This document shows positions 38,101 through 45,775 of a stretch of 64,000 bases of DNA, piece by piece (within the stretch, counting starts at the first letter, position 1; the number at the start of each line of letters is the position of its first letter). Below the pieces are notes generated by a model that saw only the letters and a list, made by a program, of their open reading frames with translations, had not been told where the DNA came from and searched no databases. The stretch is from Salinactinospora qingdaonensis (GTDB lineage: Bacteria > Actinomycetota > Actinomycetes > Streptosporangiales > Streptosporangiaceae): contig NZ_BAABDD010000005.1 in assembly GCF_039539445.1 (NCBI RefSeq), positions 225,966 through 289,965 of the forward strand, read 5' to 3'. Both the position numbers and the translations under genes were made by a program.

Positions 38101-38455
38101 CCTGGCCACCGAGGGAACGGCGTGGGTGCTGCGCCGCAACGGCGTGCGCGCCACCGTGGTGCGCAAGCACAGCGAAGGCCCCGGCCCCCGGGGGGAGCCC
38201 ACGATCGTGCAGCTCATCCACGAGGGGAGTGTGGACCTCATCGTCAACACCCCGTTCGGCAGCGCGGGGCAGGCCGGTCCCCGCCTCGACGGCTACGAGA
38301 TCCGTACCGCCGCGGTGCTGCGCAAGGTGCCCAGCGTCACCACCGTGCAGGGGCTGGCCGCTGCGGTCCAGGGCATCGAGGCCCTGGTGCGGGGCGACAT
38401 CGGGGTACGTTCCTTGCAGGAGCACGAAGCGGCGCTGCGCGCGACCGAAGGGTGA
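35153..38455 (+). CDS. carB: Carbamoyl-phosphate synthase large subunit
   Basis: 1100 aa, full length. Two homologous ATP-grasp halves: the first begins after GQACEFDYSGTQACR, the second after GPNRIGQGVEFDYSCVHA. Each has Mg/ATP residues (EMNPRVSRSSALASKATG; EANPRASRTVPFVSKATA). A C-terminal MGS-like allosteric domain ends the protein. It makes carbamoyl phosphate from bicarbonate, ammonia and two ATP for pyrimidines and arginine. ATG follows GAGAAGGAAAG. Confidence 0.97.
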   Translation: MPRRSDLSSVLVIGSGPIVIGQACEFDYSGTQACRVLKAEGLRVILVNSNPATIMTDPEFADATYVEPITPDMVEKIIAKERPDALLPTLGGQTALNTAVALHESGVLAKYNVELIGANIEAIQSGEDRDSFKEIVERIGGESARSRICHSLQECLDVAEELGYPVVVRPSFTMGGAGSGFAHDEAELRRIAGQGLSLSPTHEVLLEESILGWKEYELELMRDGNDNVVVVCSIENFDPMGVHTGDSITVAPSMTLTDREYQRMRDIGIAVIREVGVDTGGCNIQFAVHPGTGRIIVIEMNPRVSRSSALASKATGFPIAKIAAKLAVGYTLDEIPNDITAETPASFEPSLDYVVVKVPRFAFEKFPGADTSLTTTMKSVGEAMAIGRSFPEALQKAMRSLEKEGVGLTWAGEPGAKEELLQAVATPTETRLRQVQQAIRAGATVAELHAATGIDPWFLDQLLALEEVATELAAAPKLEGELLRTAKQVGFSDVQIGEIVGKSEEVVRELRHALGIHPVYLTVDTCAAEFAAQTPYLYSSYDEDTEVPESTRPKVIILGSGPNRIGQGVEFDYSCVHASFALSAAGYETVMVNCNPETVSTDYDTSDRLYFEPLTLEDVLEVVRAEQRTGHVIGVIVQLGGQTPLGLARRLKEAGVPIVGTTPENIDLAEDRGSFGRVLAEAGLPAPKHGTARSFEEAKLVADEVGYPVLVRPSYVLGGRGMEIVYNEEMLRAYIERNAEVSPEYPMLIDRFLDEAIELDVDALYDGEELYLGGVMEHIEEAGIHSGDSACALPSITLGREDIERIRYSTEGIARGTGVRGLLNVQYALASGVLYVLEANPRASRTVPFVSKATAVPLAKAAARVMMGTSVAELRGEGILPAHGDGGTLPMDAPVAVKEAVLPFNRFIDKHGEGVDTVLSPEMRSTGEVMGLDSGFGPAYAKSQLAAYGSLPLSGRVFVSVANRHKRTMIFPVKRLADLGFEILATEGTAWVLRRNGVRATVVRKHSEGPGPRGEPTIVQLIHEGSVDLIVNTPFGSAGQAGPRLDGYEIRTAAVLRKVPSVTTVQGLAAAVQGIEALVRGDIGVRSLQEHEAALRATEG

Positions 38456-38516
38456 CACGACGGCGTGAGTGCCGCTCCGCCCGGTAGCGGCGCGGCAGCC
38501 AGGAAAGAGGAGCCGG

Positions 38517-39413
38517 GTGAGTGACTTCCGACCGGTGCAGATGCGCAGCCCCGTGCTGGCTGTGCGGCGGGTGGACGCCTATCACGCCATCACGGTCGTG
38601 GCGCCGGGGGTCGCCGAGCGGTTCCGTTCGGGACAGTTCGTCGCCGTCGCCGTCGGCGGCGAACAGTCCAGCATGCTCATGCGCCGCGCCTTCGCGATCC
38701 ACGAGGTCAAACCCGACTACGGGGGCACCGTGGAGTTCCTGTTCGCCGTGCGCGGCAACGGCACGGCGTGGCTGGCCGAGCGCCGCTCCAGGGACCTGCT
38801 CGACATCGTCGGGCCCTTGGGGCGGCCTTTCCCGCTGCCGCGCGACCCGGTCAACTGCACCCTGGTGGGGGGCGGCTACGGCAGCGCACCGCTGTTTCCG
38901 CTGGCGCACTCGCTGCGCCGGCGCGGCTGCCGGGTGGACTTCGTGTTGGGGGCGGCCTCGGCCGACCGGGTCTGCAACGCCATCGCCGCGCGCCGGGTGG
39001 CCGAGACGGCCACCTTCACCACCGAGGACGGCTCCTTTGGCGTACGCGGCCAGGTCACTGACGCGCTGCCCCAAGTGATCGAGGACACCTACACCGACGT
39101 CGTCTACGCCTGTGGCCCCATGCCGATGCTGCGCGCCGTCAGCGCCCTGTCCATGCGCTACGACATCCCGGTCCAGGTCGCCGTGGAGGAGACGATGGCC
39201 TGCGGGACCGGGGTGTGCATGGCCTGTGTCGTGCCGGTGGTGGGCGATGACGGCGTGACTCGGATGATGCGAGCCTGTGTCGACGGCCCGGTGTTCCGCG
39301 GCGAGCAGGTGCGCTTTGACGACCTCGGCACGATCCCTTTCGACGCCCTCGGGGCGCCCGGTTGGAAGGCGCGCGGTGGCGACGACACGGTACAGATCAA
39401 GGACGTCGGCTAG
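38517..39413 (+). CDS. pyrK: Dihydroorotate dehydrogenase electron-transfer subunit
   Basis: 298 aa ferredoxin-reductase-like protein. FAD domain (MRRAFAIHEVK), NAD-binding GGGYGSAPLFPLAHSLRRRG and YACGPMPMLRAV, and a C-terminal 2Fe-2S site with four Cys in the ACGTGVCMACV and MRACVDGPVF segments. It passes electrons from PyrD to NAD. The GTG at 38517 lies just after AAAGAGGAG. Confidence 0.92.
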   Translation: MSDFRPVQMRSPVLAVRRVDAYHAITVVAPGVAERFRSGQFVAVAVGGEQSSMLMRRAFAIHEVKPDYGGTVEFLFAVRGNGTAWLAERRSRDLLDIVGPLGRPFPLPRDPVNCTLVGGGYGSAPLFPLAHSLRRRGCRVDFVLGAASADRVCNAIAARRVAETATFTTEDGSFGVRGQVTDALPQVIEDTYTDVVYACGPMPMLRAVSALSMRYDIPVQVAVEETMACGTGVCMACVVPVVGDDGVTRMMRACVDGPVFRGEQVRFDDLGTIPFDALGAPGWKARGGDDTVQIKDVG

Positions 39414-39577
39414 CGATGGCCGACGCGCCCCCAGGTATGGCGTGGTGGATGACGGCCGGCGCGGGGCCGCGCCCCCTGCTGGAACCGGTGCCGATCGCCT
39501 GGCCGCAGGCGCGCTCCGCAGCGGTTGGAGCCGCGCACCGGCCAGCGCGTGAGGTGGAGACGGAGGACGCTGACGAA

Positions 39578-40525
39578 ATGAGTCCCGACCTGCGTACCTG
39601 GCTGGGTCACGTGGAGTTGGCCAACCCGGTCATGACCGCGGCCGGCTGCGCCGGCGCCGGACGCGAGATCGCCCAGTTCTTCGACATCTCGCGGTTGGGG
39701 GCCGTCATCACCAAGTCGGTGATGCTGCAACCGCGCGCGGGCGGGCCGGCGCCGCGGATGACGGAGACACCCAGTGGTGTGCTCAGCGCGGTCGGACTCC
39801 AAGGGCCCGGCATCGATGTCTTCCTCCAGCGCGACTTGCCCTGGTTGCTCTCGCGCGGGGGCCGCGCCGTGGTCTCCATCGCCGGAGCCTCCCCGGAGGA
39901 GTACGCCGATCTGGCCTCCCGGTTGTCGGCGGCCCCCGGGGTCACCATGATCGAGGTCAACCTGTCGAGCCCCAACCCGGCCGACCACGGGCGCCACTTC
40001 GTCGACGACCCGTCCGCGGCAGCGCGGGTGGTGGCGGCCGTGCGCGGGCGCGCCCGTTCCGACATCCCGGTCTTTGCCAAGCTCTCTGCCGATGTGGCCG
40101 ACCTGGTGGGGTTGGCCACCACCTGTGTTGAGGCCGGCGCCGACGGGCTGTCCATGATCAACACTGTGCGGGGCATGGCCATCGACACCAGCAGCATGGT
40201 TCCCGCCCTAGCGGCGGGGGTCGGCGGCGTCTCGGGGCCGGCGATCCGCCCGGTCGCGGTGGCGTGCGTCTACGACGTCCACGCCGCGCTGCCCCAGGTT
40301 CCGCTCATCGGCATGGGCGGCGTGCGCACCGGCGTGGACGTGCTGGAGTTCCTGTTGGCCGGCGCTGCCGCGGTGGCGGTGGGCACGGTGATCTTCCACG
40401 ACCCCTCGGCGTGTGCGCGCGTGGTGCGCGAGTTCGAGGAGGTGCTGGAGCAGCGCGGCGTCCGCCGCGTCGGCGACCTCATCGGCGCCGCTCACCGCCG
40501 TTCCGGCGCGGCGGTGCGGGATTGA
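39578..40525 (+). CDS. pyrD: Dihydroorotate dehydrogenase, class 1B catalytic subunit
   Basis: 315 aa from ATG 39578, which fits the family start (LGHVELANPVMTAAGCAG) and has GGAGG 11 nt upstream. An in-frame ATG at 39416, 2 nt after pyrK, would add 54 low-complexity residues and keep tight operon spacing; the choice is open. FMN barrel with EVNLSSPN, NTVRGMAID, GVGGVSGPAIRP and GMGGVRTGVDVLEFLLAGA. With PyrK it oxidises dihydroorotate using NAD. Confidence 0.92.
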   Translation: MSPDLRTWLGHVELANPVMTAAGCAGAGREIAQFFDISRLGAVITKSVMLQPRAGGPAPRMTETPSGVLSAVGLQGPGIDVFLQRDLPWLLSRGGRAVVSIAGASPEEYADLASRLSAAPGVTMIEVNLSSPNPADHGRHFVDDPSAAARVVAAVRGRARSDIPVFAKLSADVADLVGLATTCVEAGADGLSMINTVRGMAIDTSSMVPALAAGVGGVSGPAIRPVAVACVYDVHAALPQVPLIGMGGVRTGVDVLEFLLAGAAAVAVGTVIFHDPSACARVVREFEEVLEQRGVRRVGDLIGAAHRRSGAAVRD

Positions 40526-41011
40526 GCGCGCCGCTGTCGGCCGGACGCTCTGTCCTGCCTCCTGGCGTGGCGCCGGAGCCGCCCCGGGCCGTTTGCGAGG
40601 TTCGCAGGCCCCGGCAGGGCCGTTGGGCAGCCGGGAGCGACGCGCGAGCTGATCCCCGGAGGCAGCACTCAGGTCGCCGCTGCCGCTACGGAATCTTTGG
40701 GAGCCCTCCCATCCTTCGGAAGCCGTGTTCGCGCGGCTACGCTCGTTTGAGCGCCGTAGAGAGGCGTATAAGGGGGTATGGGGCGCTTCGCTTCGCGAAA
40801 CGGATCACCGGTACTGGTGTCGCGGCCCTGGCACACGCCGGCATGTTCCCCCGCAAACCGGGGAACCGCCTGTTGCAGTCGTCTCATGTTGACGACCGGC
40901 GCGGGCCGCCGCGGCCAGCGGCGCTTGACCGCGTGTCCGCTGTTCAAGCGACCGTCCCAGGCGGGACGGTCCACTCAATCCCGCCCATCCGTGACACGAA
41001 GGAGAACGATC
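40526..41011. other. pyrD-pyrF intergenic region
   Basis: 486 bp, with no gene seen. TATAAG at about 40768 with TTTGAG 15 bp upstream could be a separate pyrF promoter. GCTTCGCTTCGC repeats follow. pyrE is not in the window. Confidence 0.35.
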
Positions 41012-41713
41012 GTGGCCGCGCCCATCGCTGTCGCCATCGACGCACCCGATATCGAGACCGCCGCCCAGTGGGCTTCCTCGGTTACCCCGCACGTCAGTAC
41101 GCTCAAGGTCGGGCTGGAGCTGTACCTGCGCTACGGGCCGGAAGTGATCGCCACCATGCGGGGCGCCAACAAGGTCTCGCTCTTCCTCGATCTCAAACTG
41201 CACGACATCCCGGCGACCGTGGCCGGAGCCGCGCGTGCGGTGGCCCGGCTCAAGCCCGCCATCCTCACCGTGCACGCTTCCGGGGGGCGCGACATGATTC
41301 GTGCCGCCGTCGACTCCGCACCCGACACCACGATCGCCGCCGTCACCGTGCTGACGTCGCTTCCTGAGGACGCCCTTGAGGAGGTAGGGCTGCGTGGCCC
41401 CTCCTCGGATGCCGTGCGCCGGTTGGCGACGCTGGCCGTGGAGGCGGGCGCGGGGGCACTGGTGTGCTCGCCCCACGAGGTCGCCTCCCTGCGGGCCGAG
41501 GTCGGCCCCGACGTCACGTTGATCACGCCGGGGGTGCGGCCCGCGGGCGCTGACCGGGGCGACCAGGCGCGGGTGGCCACGCCAGAGGAGGCGTTGGCTG
41601 CCGGAGCCGACCTGTTGGTGATTGGGCGGCCCATCACCAACGCCACCGATCCTGGGGCGGCTGCCGCCAGCATCGCCGCTGCGCTGCGGCGGGCCGAGGC
41701 CACCTCGGCGTGA
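41012..41713 (+). CDS. pyrF: Orotidine 5'-phosphate decarboxylase
   Basis: 233 aa, decarboxylates OMP to UMP. IAVAIDAPD at the N-terminus, FLDLKLHDIPATVAGAARA (catalytic Lys/Asp network), LTVHASGGRDMI, LITPGVRPAGADRGDQARVATPEEA and VIGRPITNATDP. The GTG at 41012 is 7 nt after AAGGAG. It closes the pyrimidine cluster. Confidence 0.95.
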   Translation: MAAPIAVAIDAPDIETAAQWASSVTPHVSTLKVGLELYLRYGPEVIATMRGANKVSLFLDLKLHDIPATVAGAARAVARLKPAILTVHASGGRDMIRAAVDSAPDTTIAAVTVLTSLPEDALEEVGLRGPSSDAVRRLATLAVEAGAGALVCSPHEVASLRAEVGPDVTLITPGVRPAGADRGDQARVATPEEALAAGADLLVIGRPITNATDPGAAAASIAAALRRAEATSA

Positions 41714-41827
41714 GTACCGTCACGTCCCCGATTGGGGGGACTAATGTCATTTTCGGACTTTGCTCCTTGTGTGGAATGTTCGTCCGAAATATGACCATGC
41801 ACGGATAATGTGGGGAAGGTCACGCTT

Positions 41828-41862
41828 CGATCATGGCGGGAAGCAAACTCCCGCCATGATCG
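41828..41862. terminator. 14-bp perfect inverted repeat after pyrF
   Basis: CGATCATGGCGGGA and TCCCGCCATGATCG pair perfectly over a 7-nt loop. It stands 115 bp after pyrF and 180 bp before mihF. It probably terminates the pyr transcript; an operator for mihF is the alternative. Confidence 0.5.
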
Positions 41863-42041
41863 CGGGTGAGGGTCTACCAGGCATTTTTCCTGTCGTTGCG
41901 CGTTCGTGTGCTGACCAAGCGTAGTTACTTGGACGAAATAGGGCTTGAAAAGCCACTTTGCGTTGCCGAACAGGGGCGGAACCTACTAACTTGCGCAGGC
42001 GTCCGCCCTCCGTAATCGAGAGAAATTCGAGGTGACCCGGC

Positions 42042-42362
42042 GTGGCCCTTCCTCCCCTCACACCTGAGCAGCGCGCCGCGGCTCTGGACAAAGCCGCTAA
42101 AGCCAGAAAAGAGCGCGCGGAAGTCAAGAATCGGCTCAAGCACGGTGGTATCTCCCTCGCGGAGGTTCTTGCCGAAGGCCGTACTGACGACGTGATCGGC
42201 AAGATGCGCGTCTCCGCCCTGTTGGAGTCCCTCCCCGGCGTGGGCAAGGTGCGTGCCAAGCAGATCATGGAGCGCCTCAACATCGCGGAATCCCGGCGTG
42301 TCCGGGGCCTGGGCGCCAATCAGCGCGCTGCGCTCGAAAGCGAGTTCGGCAGCGCTGAGTAA
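42042..42362 (+). CDS. mihF: Actinobacterial integration host factor (mIHF/sIHF)
   Basis: 106 aa nucleoid-associated protein. A basic, Lys/Arg-rich N-terminal helix (DKAAKARKERAEVKNRLKHGG) and an H2TH-like C-terminal part, MRVSALLESLPGVGKVRAKQIMERLNI, that binds DNA as in tuberculosis mIHF and Streptomyces sIHF. The GTG start follows GAGGTGA. Its place just before gmk and rpoZ is the conserved actinobacterial order. Confidence 0.93.
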   Translation: MALPPLTPEQRAAALDKAAKARKERAEVKNRLKHGGISLAEVLAEGRTDDVIGKMRVSALLESLPGVGKVRAKQIMERLNIAESRRVRGLGANQRAALESEFGSAE

Positions 42363-42712
42363 CCCCCCATGAGTGGGCGGCGGGCATCGTCTCGGCGTCC
42401 CTCCCCGCGTCGAGCCCGGTTCGGCCGCCTCTCTGATCCGGCCGGCGCGACCCCTACCAGGCCGCGGCGTGGCGAGCAGGTGGAAGTCCCCTCACACACT
42501 GTGATTCCACCCGGCCGCGCCGCGGCTCAGTGGTATAAAGGGAAGCCACGCCACCAAACGCGCCCGCCCCAGTTGAGCGCGGTCGCGTCCGCAGCCGGGG
42601 CAGAGCCGTTCCGGCCGCAGGCCACGGTGGCGTTCGCCCAAGTACACCGCGCCTTCCGGCGTGGCTGTTGACGTCCAACCGCTGTCGCGGTGCCGGGAAG
42701 TTGTGAGGATCA
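42363..42712. other. mihF-gmk intergenic region
   Basis: 350 bp without a gene. TATAAA at about 42534 (GTGGTATAAAGG) is a possible -10 for gmk transcription. Confidence 0.3.
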
Positions 42713-43330
42713 GTGCCCAACGCACCTGCTGCAACCGAGGTCGGGCGCACTGTTGGCGCCAGTCGGCTCACGGTGCTGTCGGGACCCTCCGGCGTCGGCA
42801 AGAGCACCGTCATCGCCGAACTCCGCAAGCAGCGCCCGGAGGTCTGGCTCTCGATCTCGGTCACCACGCGCAAGCCCCGTCCCAGCGAGACCGACGGTGT
42901 CGAGTACCACTTCGTCACCGACGCCGAGTTTGACCGTCTCGTGGCCGAGGGCCAACTCCTGGAATGGGCCGAGTTCGCCGGCAACCGCTATGGCACCCCC
43001 CGCGTGCCGGTGGTGGAGCGGCTGCGCGCCGGCCGGCCGGTGCTGCTGGAGCTCGAACTCAACGGCGCTCGGCAGATCCGCACCACCATGCCTGAGGCGT
43101 GCCTGGTGTTTCTCGCACCTCCCTCCTGGGAGGAGTTGGTGCGCCGCCTCTCTCAACGCGGCACCGAATCTTCTGAGGTCGTACAGCGGCGCCTAGAGAC
43201 CGCCCGTGTCGAGCTGGCCGCCGAGAAGGAGTTCGACCACACCATCGTCAACACCTCGCTGGAAGAGGTCCGCGACCGGCTGCTGACGCTGGTCACCGCT
43301 CCCTCCAACGGAGCCAACGCGCGCCGGTGA
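42713..43330 (+). CDS. gmk: Guanylate kinase
   Basis: 205 aa. P-loop LSGPSGVGKST (22-32), GMP-binding SISVTTRKPRPSETDGVEYHFV and EWAEFAGNRYGTP, lid region RLSQRGTESSEVVQRRLE. It phosphorylates GMP to GDP. GTG start at 42713. A solo MITE-like element begins 14 bp after its stop. Confidence 0.95.
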   Translation: MPNAPAATEVGRTVGASRLTVLSGPSGVGKSTVIAELRKQRPEVWLSISVTTRKPRPSETDGVEYHFVTDAEFDRLVAEGQLLEWAEFAGNRYGTPRVPVVERLRAGRPVLLELELNGARQIRTTMPEACLVFLAPPSWEELVRRLSQRGTESSEVVQRRLETARVELAAEKEFDHTIVNTSLEEVRDRLLTLVTAPSNGANARR

Positions 43331-43343
43331 GCTCCGGGCGCTC

Positions 43344-43504
43344 TAGGCTCTGTTGTTTCGGAAAGGCGGCGCGGGCGGGCGGGGGGCGAGCGTGTCCGCT
43401 TGTCGCCTTCGCTGGCTGGCGAGATCGTGCAGCGGTCGAGGCACGAGCCAACGACGAACACCTCCACGGCCCCCACTCCAGTCGTTCGGAAAACCAGACC
43501 CCAG
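43344..43504 (+). repeat. Solo MITE-like element, copy d
   Basis: About 160 bp. Ends TAGGCTCTGTTGTTTCGG and the near-inverse CCGTT-type end GTCGTTCGGAAAACCAGACC; the core hairpin reads GATCGTGCAGCGGTC. That stem keeps pairing only with G-U pairs on the + strand RNA, which suggests selection on an RNA form. The rest of the gap to 43906 shows no gene. Confidence 0.5.
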
Positions 43505-43906
43505 ATCCTCCACGGCGGGGCAGAGCTCCGGGACCCCGTGGCCGCTGAGCGCGGGCCCCGCAGGCGACACCGGCGCCGCCGCGGAGCTTCGCACCCCGCA
43601 CGGTTCGCTAGCCTGGAAGAGTCGCGACGCGGCACATCCGGCCAAAGAGGGCTAGCCGCCCGCGGCGGCCCTCGTCACGCCAGGCGAGTCACGCGGCGAG
43701 CTGTGGGCCACACCCACCCAAACGACGCCGTCGCCGGCCGCGATCCCCGGCGCAAGCCGGGGCGCCCGACCGATCCGCCGCGCGGGCCGGCCAGCCCTCG
43801 CGCCGCACTGTGCGGACCACCAGTGGTCCGTACCCTGGAAAACACAGCACGCAATCCGCGGTCCCGCGGCTGGGGCCGCGTCAACCAGCAGCAGGGGGTA
43901 CGCAAC

Positions 43907-44185
43907 GTGGCAGGCACAGAGCCCGTCGCCGAAGGCATCACCAACCCGCCCATCGACGACCTTCTCGGCGCCGTCGACAGCAAGTACAGCCTGGTCACCA
44001 TGGCCGCCAAGCGTGCCCGGCAGATCAACGCCTACTACGCTCAGTTGGGCGAGGGCCTGCTGGAGTACGTCGGCCCTCTCGTGGAGACCCAGGTTCAGGA
44101 GAAGGCGCTGTCCATCGCCCTGCGCGAGGTCAACGACGGCCTGCTGAGCGCAGAGCCCCACGACCAGGGCGGAGAGGTTCGGTAG
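43907..44185 (+). CDS. rpoZ: RNA polymerase omega subunit
   Basis: 92 aa. ITNPPIDDLLGAVDSKYSLVTMAAKRARQIN is the conserved omega signature. It helps fold beta-prime and assemble RNA polymerase. The GTG at 43907 follows GGGGG by 8 nt. A longer frame upstream has no homology and crosses the repeat element. Confidence 0.95.
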   Translation: MAGTEPVAEGITNPPIDDLLGAVDSKYSLVTMAAKRARQINAYYAQLGEGLLEYVGPLVETQVQEKALSIALREVNDGLLSAEPHDQGGEVR

Positions 44186-44299
44186 CCGACACGCCGGCTG
44201 CGTGCCCACCGTCACTGTCACCCGCCTCCGGTATCGGCCCACGCGCCGCTGCCGGGGGCGAGCGACTCTCGCGGCGGCCCGCTGCTTTAGAGTCCCACC

Positions 44300-45520
44300 G
44301 TGAGTACACACAACACGCCTGAGGTCGTTCTCGGTGTGGGCGCGGGCATCGCCGCCTACAAGGTCTGTGAACTGCTGCGGCGCTTTACCGAATCCGGGCA
44401 CAGCGTGCGCGTCGTCCCAACCGCCGACGCGCTGCGTTTCGTCGGCGAGCCCACCTGGGCGGCCCTGTCGGGGCAGCCGGTGGCGACCGACGTGTGGGAC
44501 ACCGCACACGAGGTGCCGCACGTGCGAATCGGGCGCCGCGCCGATCTGGTGTTCGTCGCTCCGGCGACCGCTGACCTCATCGCGAAGGCCGCGCACGGTC
44601 TAGCTGATGACCTTCTCACCAACACGCTGTTGACCGCTCGGTGTCCCGTGGTGTTCGCCCCGGCCATGCACACCGAGATGTGGGAGCACCCCGCCACCCG
44701 CGACAACGTGGCCCTCCTGCGTTCCCGGGGCGCCACGGTGCTCGAACCCGATGTGGGCCGTCTCACCGGTGCCGACACCGGGCGGGGGCGGCTTCCCGAC
44801 CCTGAGGCGCTGTTCCAGGCCGGTTGTCGCGCGCTGCGGCGCGGCACGTTGCCCCTCGACCTTACCGGCCGAAACGTCCTGATCTCCGCCGGGGGCACCC
44901 GCGAGGCCATCGACCCGGTGCGCTTCATCGGCAACCACTCGTCCGGCCGGCAAGGCTACGCGCTCGCGGCCACCGCTGTCGCCCGCGGAGCGAATGTGAC
45001 CCTTATCTCGGCTAACGTCGGTTTTTCGGGGCCCGCTGGCGTTGACGTACGCCCTGTCACCTCCGCGCTGGAGCTGCGCGCGGCCATGCTCCACGAGCGC
45101 GACAAAGCCGACATCGTCGTGATGGCCGCCGCTGTCGCCGACTTCCGCCCCGACACCGCCGCGGTGAACAAGATCAAGAAAACCGGGGACACCCCCACCC
45201 CCATCGCCCTCGTAGAGAACCCAGATATCCTGCTGGAGCTGTCGCGCCATCGTGGTGGTGTGAGCCCCCAGAACCAGATTGTCGTCGGGTTCGCGGCTGA
45301 GACCGACAACGTCGTCGAGAACGGCCGCGCCAAACTCGCGCGCAAAGGATGCGACCTGCTCGTCGTTAACCAGGTCGGCCAAGGGCGCGCTTTCGGCACA
45401 ACCGAAAACCAAGCGAGCGTGCTCGCGGTCGATGGAACGGTCACCGAAATCGAGCACGCTCCCAAAGAAGATGTGGCGGACCGAATCTGGGATCTGGTGG
45501 TCGAACGCCTTCCCGCGTAA
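44300..45520 (+). CDS. coaBC: Bifunctional phosphopantothenoylcysteine decarboxylase / synthetase
   Basis: 406 aa. The N-terminal CoaC flavoprotein half (LGVGAGIAAYKVCELLRRF, APATADLIAKAAHGLADDLLTNTL, APAMHTEMWEHPAT) decarboxylates phosphopantothenoylcysteine. The C-terminal CoaB half (NVLISAGGTREAIDPVRFIGNHSSGRQGYALA, DIVVMAAAVADFRP, KIKKTGD) makes it with CTP. GTG start. Confidence 0.95.
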   Translation: MSTHNTPEVVLGVGAGIAAYKVCELLRRFTESGHSVRVVPTADALRFVGEPTWAALSGQPVATDVWDTAHEVPHVRIGRRADLVFVAPATADLIAKAAHGLADDLLTNTLLTARCPVVFAPAMHTEMWEHPATRDNVALLRSRGATVLEPDVGRLTGADTGRGRLPDPEALFQAGCRALRRGTLPLDLTGRNVLISAGGTREAIDPVRFIGNHSSGRQGYALAATAVARGANVTLISANVGFSGPAGVDVRPVTSALELRAAMLHERDKADIVVMAAAVADFRPDTAAVNKIKKTGDTPTPIALVENPDILLELSRHRGGVSPQNQIVVGFAAETDNVVENGRAKLARKGCDLLVVNQVGQGRAFGTTENQASVLAVDGTVTEIEHAPKEDVADRIWDLVVERLPA

Positions 45521-45687
45521 TACTGGTCTGCGGTGCCGCCTAAGCGCCACCGTGCCCAAGGCACCGCTACGAGCGCGTCAGCGACCGCGTTTGCCCATGT
45601 CAGAGCCGACGGCGAACCGGTAAAGGCACCTCGGCATCGTTGCCGTAGACGGGGTACCACTACAGTGGACCCGCAACCGACCACACC

Positions 45688-45729
45688 GGTCGGTTCGACG
45701 GGATTCACACATCCCCGTCGAGTCCGACC
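45688..45729 (+). promoter_or_regulatory. Long hairpin in the metK leader
   Basis: GGTCGG-TT-CGACGGG ... CCCCGTCG-AGT-CCGACC: a two-part stem with a 12-nt apical loop (ATTCACACAT), ending 46 nt before the metK GTG. It does not match SAM-I, SAM-II or SAM-IV aptamers as I know them. It may be a regulatory leader. Confidence 0.35.
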
Positions 45730-45775
45730 ACATCGACAACTGTCAGCCAGCAGCCGCTGCAAGGAGTCACATAAC

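Noticed and set aside
43400..43906. Upstream extension of the rpoZ frame
   Set aside because: It crosses the solo repeat element and lacks homology; the omega signature starts at 43907.
45521..45775. SAM riboswitch before metK
   Set aside because: No S-box, SAM-II or SAM-IV signatures found; only a hairpin.
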